DNA of 64,000 bases, taken from positions 9,265 through 73,264 of the forward strand of contig CAAGLL010000021.1 in the NCBI GenBank assembly GCA_900770725.1. Direction: 5' to 3'. The DNA comes from an uncultured Succinivibrio sp. (GTDB lineage Bacteria > Pseudomonadota > Gammaproteobacteria > Enterobacterales > Succinivibrionaceae). The first letter of the stretch is position 1, and each line of letters opens with the position of its first letter. The notes under the pieces were generated by a model. The model was given only the letters and a program-made list of their open reading frames with translations. It had not been told where the DNA came from and searched no databases. This document shows, one piece after another, positions 59,134 to 64,000 of this stretch. The translations under genes and the position numbers were made by a program.

Positions 59134-60251
59134 AAATGAAAGATCCCAACATCTACAAGCTCCTGACCCCGGGCCCGCTCACCACCTCGCTCGAGGTGCG
59201 CGAGGCCATGCTCATCGACCGCTGCACCTGGGACGACGACTACAAGGAGATGACCCAGGAGATCCGCCGCTCACTGCTTAAGATCGCCCACGCCGGCTCC
59301 AAGGAGTACACCGCGGTGCTCATGCAGGGCTCCGGCACCTTCGGGGTCGAGTCCGTGCTCTCGTCGATCCCCTCGAAGGACGATACTGTGCTGGTGCTTG
59401 TGAACGGCGCCTACTCCGAGCGCATGATCACGATCATGGAGCGCGAGGGCGTGGCCCATGAGCGCCTCGACTTCGCCTGGGACGAGGTCCCGGATGCGCA
59501 GAAGGTCGGAGAGTACCTCGACGCCCACCCCGAGGTGACCTTCGTCTCGATGGTCCACTCCGAGACCACCTCCGGGATCTTGAACGACATCGAGTCGGTC
59601 GGCCGCGAGGTCAAGAAGCGCTCGCTCAAGCTCGTTGTCGACGCGATGAGCTCGTTTGGCGCCGTGGACATCGACGTCCCGGAGATCGGCATCGACTTCC
59701 TGATCTCCTCTGCCAACAAGTGCATCCAGGGCGTTCCGGGCTTCTCGTTCATCATCGCCCGCCGCGCGCTGCTTGAGGCCTCCAAGGGCAACGCCCGCAC
59801 GCTCTCGCTCGATCTCTACGACCAGTACGAGACCATGGAGCGCGACGGCGGCAAGTGGCGCTTCACCTCCCCGACCCACGTGGTCGCGGCCTTCTGCGCC
59901 GCGCTGCACGGCCTCAAGGAGGAGGGCGGGGTCAAGGCCCGCTTCAGCCGCTACGAGGAGAACGAGGAGGCCTTGCGCAAAGGCATGAAGGATCTGGGCT
60001 TCAAGCCCTTCATCAAGCGCAAGCACCAGGGGCCGATCATCACGACCTTCCTCTACCCCGAGGGCGTCAAGATCGACTTCAAGGACATGCACTCCTACTT
60101 AAAGCGCCACGGCTACGTGATCTACCCGGGCAAGCTCACCAAGGCCGACTCGTTCCGCCTTGGCAACATCGGCGAGATCTACGAGGAGGACGTCAAGAAC
60201 ATCCTCTGGCTCTTCAAGAAGTATCTGGGGAAGGTAAATGAGAAAGCCTGA
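59130..60251 (+). CDS. phnW: 2-aminoethylphosphonate:pyruvate transaminase
   Basis: 373 residues (Salmonella PhnW 367). PLP class V aminotransferase: LLTPGPLTTS, GSGTFGVESV, DAMSSFGAVD and the PLP lysine Lys197 in ISSANKCIQGVPG. It converts 2-aminoethylphosphonate and pyruvate to phosphonoacetaldehyde and alanine. Overlaps phnS by four bases and phnX by fourteen, so translation is coupled. Confidence 0.96.
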   Translation: MKMKDPNIYKLLTPGPLTTSLEVREAMLIDRCTWDDDYKEMTQEIRRSLLKIAHAGSKEYTAVLMQGSGTFGVESVLSSIPSKDDTVLVLVNGAYSERMITIMEREGVAHERLDFAWDEVPDAQKVGEYLDAHPEVTFVSMVHSETTSGILNDIESVGREVKKRSLKLVVDAMSSFGAVDIDVPEIGIDFLISSANKCIQGVPGFSFIIARRALLEASKGNARTLSLDLYDQYETMERDGGKWRFTSPTHVVAAFCAALHGLKEEGGVKARFSRYEENEEALRKGMKDLGFKPFIKRKHQGPIITTFLYPEGVKIDFKDMHSYLKRHGYVIYPGKLTKADSFRLGNIGEIYEEDVKNILWLFKKYLGKVNEKA

Positions 60252-61026
60252 GGCCGTGATCTTCGACTGGGCCGGCACCACCATCGACTTCGGGTCGATG
60301 GCGCCGGTGGACGCCATCCGCGGGGCCTTCGGCACCGAGGGGATCGAGGTCACGGACGACGAGATCCGCGCCCCGATGGGCATGCTCAAGCACGATCACT
60401 TAAGCGCGATGCTCCACATGCCCAGGATCGCCACGCTCTTCAAGGAGCGCTTCGGCCGCGAGCCCTCAGGCGGCGACGTCGACCGCGTCTACGCGGCCTT
60501 TGAGAAGTCGCTCATGGAGCAGCTGCCATCGCACTGCGACTTGAAGCCCCACCTGCTCGAGACCGTGGAGTTCCTGCGCGACCAGGGCATCGCCATCGGC
60601 TCGACCACGGGCTACACGCGCGAGATGATGGAAGTCGTGACGCAGGGCGCCGCGTCTGCAGGCTACAGGCCTGACGCGGTGTTCACCGCCGAGGACGCCG
60701 GAGGCTTCGGCCGCCCCAGGCCCTACATGATCTTCAGGAACCTCGAGGCGCTCGGGGTCACCGACGTGCGCAACGCCATCAAGATAGGCGACACTCCGTC
60801 GGACATCCGCGAGGGCAGGAACGCCGGCGTGTTCAGCGTCGGCGTGGCCGAGGGCAGCTCGGCTGCCGGCATGGACGCCGCATCCTGGGCCAAGCTGCCG
60901 CAGGATGAGCGCGAGCACGTGCTGCATCGCGCCGCCCGCGCGCTCTACGAGGCCGGCGCCGATCTGGTCATACGAGACCTCTCCGAGATCAAGGTGATGC
61001 TCGAGGCCTTCAAGGCGCGCGCGTAG
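60238..61026 (+). CDS. phnX: Phosphonoacetaldehyde hydrolase (phosphonatase)
   Basis: 262 residues (family ~270). HAD fold with nucleophile Asp10 in VIFDWAGTTID and the Schiff-base Lys51 in MGMLKHDHLS, which is the PhnX hallmark; KIGDTPSDIREG supplies the late acidic motif. It splits phosphonoacetaldehyde to acetaldehyde and phosphate. Last gene of phnTUSWX; a terminator follows. A decayed copy of its 3' end lies at 61314-61350. Confidence 0.96.
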   Translation: MRKPEAVIFDWAGTTIDFGSMAPVDAIRGAFGTEGIEVTDDEIRAPMGMLKHDHLSAMLHMPRIATLFKERFGREPSGGDVDRVYAAFEKSLMEQLPSHCDLKPHLLETVEFLRDQGIAIGSTTGYTREMMEVVTQGAASAGYRPDAVFTAEDAGGFGRPRPYMIFRNLEALGVTDVRNAIKIGDTPSDIREGRNAGVFSVGVAEGSSAAGMDAASWAKLPQDEREHVLHRAARALYEAGADLVIRDLSEIKVMLEAFKARA

Positions 61027-61050
61027 CTTTAGCAACAAGGTTCCTTCACA

Positions 61051-61082
61051 AGCCCGGCGCAGGCATCCTGCCCGGGCTTTTC
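61051..61082 (+). terminator. Terminator after phnX
   Basis: GC-rich stem (61051-61063 with 61067-61078, one small bulge) followed by TTTT, 25 bases past the phnX stop. Confidence 0.75.
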
Positions 61083-61140
61083 TGGCTCTTTGAGGCTGCG
61101 CCGCCATGCATGGACTGCGGCTTTTGGCAGCGGGCAATGT

Positions 61141-61161
61141 CATACGAAAAACTTTCGTATG
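61141..61161. repeat. Palindrome copy 1
   Basis: CATACGAAA, AAC, TTTCGTATG: a perfect 9-bp inverted repeat with 3-nt centre. See copy 2 at 61423-61443. Confidence 0.7.
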
Positions 61162-61313
61162 GTATTCGTTGCGAATCGTAGGAAACGACGTTTTCCCAGC
61201 GCAGAAGCCGTAATGAATCCCCAAACCGCCTTGGTCCCATCTGCGGCGAGGCTTCATGCAAGCTCTGGCATCTGCGATGCCGGGCTGTTCGTACTGTCGA
61301 AAAAACTTTTTAT

Positions 61314-61350
61314 GATCAAAGTTATGTTCGACGCCTTCAAGGCGCGCGCG
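61314..61350 (+). pseudogene. Duplicated remnant of the phnX 3' end
   Basis: 33 of 37 bases match 60987-61023, the last codons of phnX (IKVMLEAFKARA becomes IKVMFDAFKARA). The following sequence also corresponds to the region after phnX, up to the second palindrome, but with the terminator missing. Remnant of a tandem duplication. Confidence 0.75.
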
Positions 61351-61422
61351 CAGACGCAGGCGCTAAGGGATCTTCACAAAACAGGGGCGGCAGCCAGCGT
61401 TGGCTTTCGGCAGATGGGATGT

Positions 61423-61443
61423 CATACAAAAAAGTTTTGTATG
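61423..61443. repeat. Palindrome copy 2
   Basis: CATACAAAA, AAG, TTTTGTATG. Compared with copy 1 both arms changed together (G to A and C to T), so the pairing is kept although the sequence differs. It is followed by CTTTCGTATGATATTCGTATG-type short repeats. Confidence 0.7.
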
Positions 61444-61515
61444 TCTTTCGTATGATATTCGTATGTCTTTCACATGGCTTTCGCCACCATGCCGAGTGCG
61501 TCAAACCCGCGTCAG

Positions 61516-63021
61516 CTACGACGATGCACCGCAAAGCGATTTGAATTTCAAGAATATCTCCTCGCTGATATGCGGCGGCAGGGAGAAGCGCCTTTCGACA
61601 TCGAGCAGATCGCCCAGGCGAAGCGTTGCGCAGATCTTTGCAAAGTCGAGGCGCCCGAGCACCTTCTTTGTGTAGGGACGCTTGGCATCCTGAAAAGCAA
61701 TCGACTTCAGGAAGACCTGGACCGGCCTTGAGTTGAGGCAGAGCATGGCCGCGTAGGCGAGATCGTAGCTGTCAAAGCAGATGAAGTAACTCGTGTCGTC
61801 CGTCATCACCGCCTTGCCGCCAGGGGAGTGCAGGAGTGAGAACAGCGGCGTCTTGTAAAAGCCGCTCACCCCGACCTTGTATTGCGAGAACGAGTAGTCG
61901 CCGACACCGAACATCGAGAAGGCGGGCGCGTCCTTGTAAATCGCGCTCTTTCTTTTCTGGAAATACGCCATATGGTCGTTCAAGTACTTCCAGGTCCTGG
62001 GCGCCGAGGTCCTGATGAACGAAGTGTCGGCCCGGGCTTTCCTCTGCGTCACGATCACGAACCTTGTGAAGGTGGAGATCACGGGGCTTTTGAACATGGA
62101 GCTTTTGACCAGGGGATAGACGAGCGCGTCTTCAAGCAAGGCTGTTTCCTTGCTGCCGTTGACAAAATGCCCGTCCTTGACGGCAAGCTCCATCACCTTT
62201 GCGCAGTCGTGCTTGACTCCCTGCCTCCATTCAAAGCAGCAACGTCCTTCAAAGTCATAACCATGCAATGACAAGTCGTTGTAGAAATGCCCATTCCTAA
62301 AGCCGAACGCCCCAGTCTGCTGATCTGGGGAGTCAAGCGAGTAGACAGGGCATTCATCTGAGGAGATCCCGCAATCCGACAGCCTTATCAGAAGCAGGCA
62401 CGCGGAGGCGCTGATCCCGAAGACGCGCTTGGCATCGAACTCATAGGCCTCGAAGCAATCAAAGCACGCGCCGGTTCTTTTGACCTCCTTGAAGACGCTT
62501 CTCGCAACCGAAGTTTTGCAAAGCATTGCAACAGCGGTATTGGTATTTTGATATTCATCGAGGATCTTCAATATGATGTATTCGGAAATATCAAAGTTTC
62601 CAGAACCTGTTATTGCATCGATCCCATTCAATCCTTTGAAATTTGATTTTTGAGGGAGATTCAATGAATTAATTGTTGAAAGTGCGCTGTTGGTAACCCA
62701 TGGAGGGTTGCCAATCACGAGGACATTTCTTGTCCCTGTTAATGCCTGCAAATTAAAATCAAAGATGCTTGAATTGATGATTTGAGTGTTGCTTCCTCCC
62801 AGATCTTCTTTGCATTTTTTGCAGTATTCTGGATTTATCTCAATTCCATAATATTGCTTAGAGGAGAATAAGCGGGAACTTTTTAAGAACGAACCAAGAC
62901 CGCAAGTTGGTTCCAGAACAACTTCTGGAGTAAAATGCTTCTTATCTTTAAGAAATAAACAGACTTGCTCTGCGAAATACAAAGGCGTTTGATAGTCTCC
63001 GTATTCCTGCTTACCATTCAT
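61516..63021 (-). CDS. Orphan N6-adenine DNA methyltransferase-like protein
   Basis: 501 residues. SAM-binding motif I VLEPTCGLGSFL (residues 35-46) and catalytic motif IV NPPW (105-108) in VIGNPPW identify a gamma-type amino-methyltransferase, adenine-specific by its NPPW. The N-terminus QEYGDYQTPLYFAEQV fits motif X. The C-terminal ~300 residues may hold target recognition. The base composition changes sharply at about 62520: the N-terminal third is ~36% G+C, the remainder 55-60%. No restriction gene is adjacent in the window. It may be a solitary methylase or part of an R-M system or phage. Confidence 0.75.
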   Translation of the reverse strand: MNGKQEYGDYQTPLYFAEQVCLFLKDKKHFTPEVVLEPTCGLGSFLKSSRLFSSKQYYGIEINPEYCKKCKEDLGGSNTQIINSSIFDFNLQALTGTRNVLVIGNPPWVTNSALSTINSLNLPQKSNFKGLNGIDAITGSGNFDISEYIILKILDEYQNTNTAVAMLCKTSVARSVFKEVKRTGACFDCFEAYEFDAKRVFGISASACLLLIRLSDCGISSDECPVYSLDSPDQQTGAFGFRNGHFYNDLSLHGYDFEGRCCFEWRQGVKHDCAKVMELAVKDGHFVNGSKETALLEDALVYPLVKSSMFKSPVISTFTRFVIVTQRKARADTSFIRTSAPRTWKYLNDHMAYFQKRKSAIYKDAPAFSMFGVGDYSFSQYKVGVSGFYKTPLFSLLHSPGGKAVMTDDTSYFICFDSYDLAYAAMLCLNSRPVQVFLKSIAFQDAKRPYTKKVLGRLDFAKICATLRLGDLLDVERRFSLPPHISEEIFLKFKSLCGASS

Positions 63022-63190
63022 AATTCACAATGCCTTCGATTGTGTTTGACAATGAAGCTGCACGCTTGTACTGCAACCTCCATTGCAGTGCATTGCTAAT
63101 GGTTAAATATCCTTGATTGGGAGTCGTTTTAAGTATTTTATCAAAAAAGCGCCGTAAAACCCCGGGCTTCAGCCCGGGGATATAAGGCGC

Positions 63191-63625
63191 CTAATCGGGG
63201 GTATTCTGGTTTTCAATGCATTGTCTGATGATAGAGATGGGAGCTCCGCCACAGGACGCCGCGAAATAGGAGGGAGACCATAGATGATGTCCCCAAAGTT
63301 CAGTGGTAACAGAGTGATAGTTCCTTTGCCGTATCAGCCGTGAGGAAACACCCTTGAGACGGAAGGCCAAATCAGAAACAGCAAGTTTGGGAGGGTAAGG
63401 GATCAGCAAGTGGACGTGATCCTGTTCTCCATCAAACTCAATGAGATCTGCGCCAGGCTCAAGACAAATGGCCTCAAAGATGATTTTGAGATCCTTGAGT
63501 ATTTCAGCGGTGAGGATTTTTTTGCGGCATTTAACTGCAAATGCCAGATGTGCATGAAGATTGCAGGTACAATGTCCGGCATGAAAGATTTCAGCGTGGC
63601 GTGTCGCTGGTAACTCCCCTGCCAT
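63191..63625 (-). CDS. tnpA: IS200/IS605-family Y1 transposase TnpA
   Basis: 144 residues. HUH motif His70-Val-His72 in DHVHLL and the catalytic Tyr120 in LWSPSYFAASCGG. It cuts and rejoins single-stranded DNA at the element's hairpin ends. Its start codon overlaps that of tnpB on the other strand. The catalytic residues are intact, so it may be active; the N-terminal ~20 residues are longer than usual and the true start could be internal. Confidence 0.88.
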   Translation of the reverse strand: MAGELPATRHAEIFHAGHCTCNLHAHLAFAVKCRKKILTAEILKDLKIIFEAICLEPGADLIEFDGEQDHVHLLIPYPPKLAVSDLAFRLKGVSSRLIRQRNYHSVTTELWGHHLWSPSYFAASCGGAPISIIRQCIENQNTPD

Positions 63626-64000
63626 GATTCAATCATGCCGCCTTGCCTATAAATACAAGCTGCGCCCCACAGGGAAGCAGGAGCGGATCATGGCCGGGTT
63701 TGGCGGCTGTGGCAGGTTTCTCTGGAACGCCTTGCTTGCTGAGCAGAATGAAGAGCACCGCGAGTACATGGAGGAAATTGAGTCAAGGCTGACATGGGGT
63801 GAGGCGAGGACCGCGGATGAGGCGGCAGAGCTCACTGTAAAACCCACGCTCGCGAAATTCACCTTCGCCAGCAGGCTTAAAAGCTTGAAGGCGGGACATC
63901 CCTTTCTCAATGAATGTCACTCCCAGGTCTTGCAGCAAAAGAGCCTGGACTTGTATCAGGCTTTCAGGAACAGCTTTGAGAGGCTGGAAAAACACGAGGC
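63624..64000 (+). CDS. tnpB: TnpB RNA-guided nuclease, N-terminal part
   Basis: The frame from ATG 63624 is open to the window end (125 codons). It reads YKYKLRPTGKQERIM, then FGGCGRFLWNALLAEQNE, the typical TnpB N-terminus, and later SRLKSLKAGHPFLNECHSQV and LYQAFRNSFERL, also typical. TnpB is an RNA-guided DNA nuclease using an omega-RNA from the element's right end. The RuvC and zinc-finger regions lie outside the window, so activity cannot be judged. Confidence 0.88.
   Translation, partial: MIQSCRLAYKYKLRPTGKQERIMAGFGGCGRFLWNALLAEQNEEHREYMEEIESRLTWGEARTADEAAELTVKPTLAKFTFASRLKSLKAGHPFLNECHSQVLQQKSLDLYQAFRNSFERLEKHE

Larger units (their letters stand above)
61083..61515. other. Repeat-rich intergenic region downstream of phnX
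   Basis: Contains a duplicated remnant of the phnX 3' end, two copies of a palindrome and clustered CTTTCGTATG-like direct repeats. No intact gene supported. Confidence 0.6.
63149..64000. mobile_element. IS605-type insertion sequence (right part outside window)
   Basis: Divergent tnpA (minus) and tnpB (plus) with overlapping starts, and a subterminal two-tier hairpin at 63149-63190 next to the tnpA 3' end (outer GCGCC/GGCGC, inner 9-bp stem CCCCGGGCT/AGCCCGGGG). Such single-strand hairpins are what Y1 HUH transposases bind. The other end lies beyond base 64000. Confidence 0.75.

Overview
The window is GC-rich (roughly two thirds G+C), densely coded, and comes from a gammaproteobacterium. The evidence is a set of gamma-type genes in gamma-type order: zipA-ligA next to cysZ and pts genes, mltD-rnhA-dnaQ, purM-DUF2066-hda-bepA-perM, queA-tgt-yajC-secDF, iscS/pepB, and rlmN-rodZ-ispG-hisS-yfgM-bamB-der. 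It carries a flagellum, and lipoprotein and LPS genes (nlpI, bamB, gmhA, yejM). Two AAA/DUF4143-type ATPases of a kind common in gut anaerobes hint at a host-associated Aeromonadales/Succinivibrionaceae-like organism; that placement is inference only. No rRNA, tRNA or CRISPR array was seen.

Layout. 0-1.1 kb: end of an unknown gene (holD position) and rimI. 1.6-4.6 kb: pntAB. 4.7-7.7 kb, minus strand: cysZ - EI-like - EIIA-like operon whose PTS proteins lack key catalytic residues. 7.9-9.1 kb: ATPase. 9.6-12.6 kb: zipA, ligA. 12.7-16.5 kb: mltD, rnhA / dnaQ, gmhA. 16.6-18 kb: second ATPase. 18.3-24.4 kb: purM, DUF2066 gene, hda, bepA, perM. 24.4-26.2 kb: a small accessory island with short orphan genes, a structured inverted-repeat element and a decayed perM fragment. 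26.2-30.5 kb: cnoX, yejM, and a VWA/metallopeptidase-like gene. 30.6-36.5 kb: queuosine and Sec genes. 36.5-41.4 kb: nlpI, a zinc-type ArsR regulator, a cysteine desulfurase, pepB, cobB. 41.5-51 kb: the rlmN-der block. 51.2-55.5 kb: flgD and flgFGHI, each start preceded by a sigma-54-like site. 55.7-61 kb: a complete 2-aminoethylphosphonate uptake and degradation operon. 61-64 kb: a foreign edge with a duplicated phnX tail, palindromes, an orphan adenine methyltransferase and an IS605-type element with tnpB cut by the window end.

Working together: the housekeeping part covers envelope assembly and quality control (BepA, BamB, YfgM, SecDF-YajC, NlpI, YejM), replication (LigA, DnaQ, Hda, RnhA), division and shape (ZipA, RodZ), and tRNA modification (QueA, Tgt, RlmN). 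The most unusual features are the PTS-derived protein pair without phosphotransfer chemistry, a recurring extended -10 promoter style (seven sites), long low-complexity tails on several housekeeping proteins, and the accessory elements around 25 kb and 61-64 kb.
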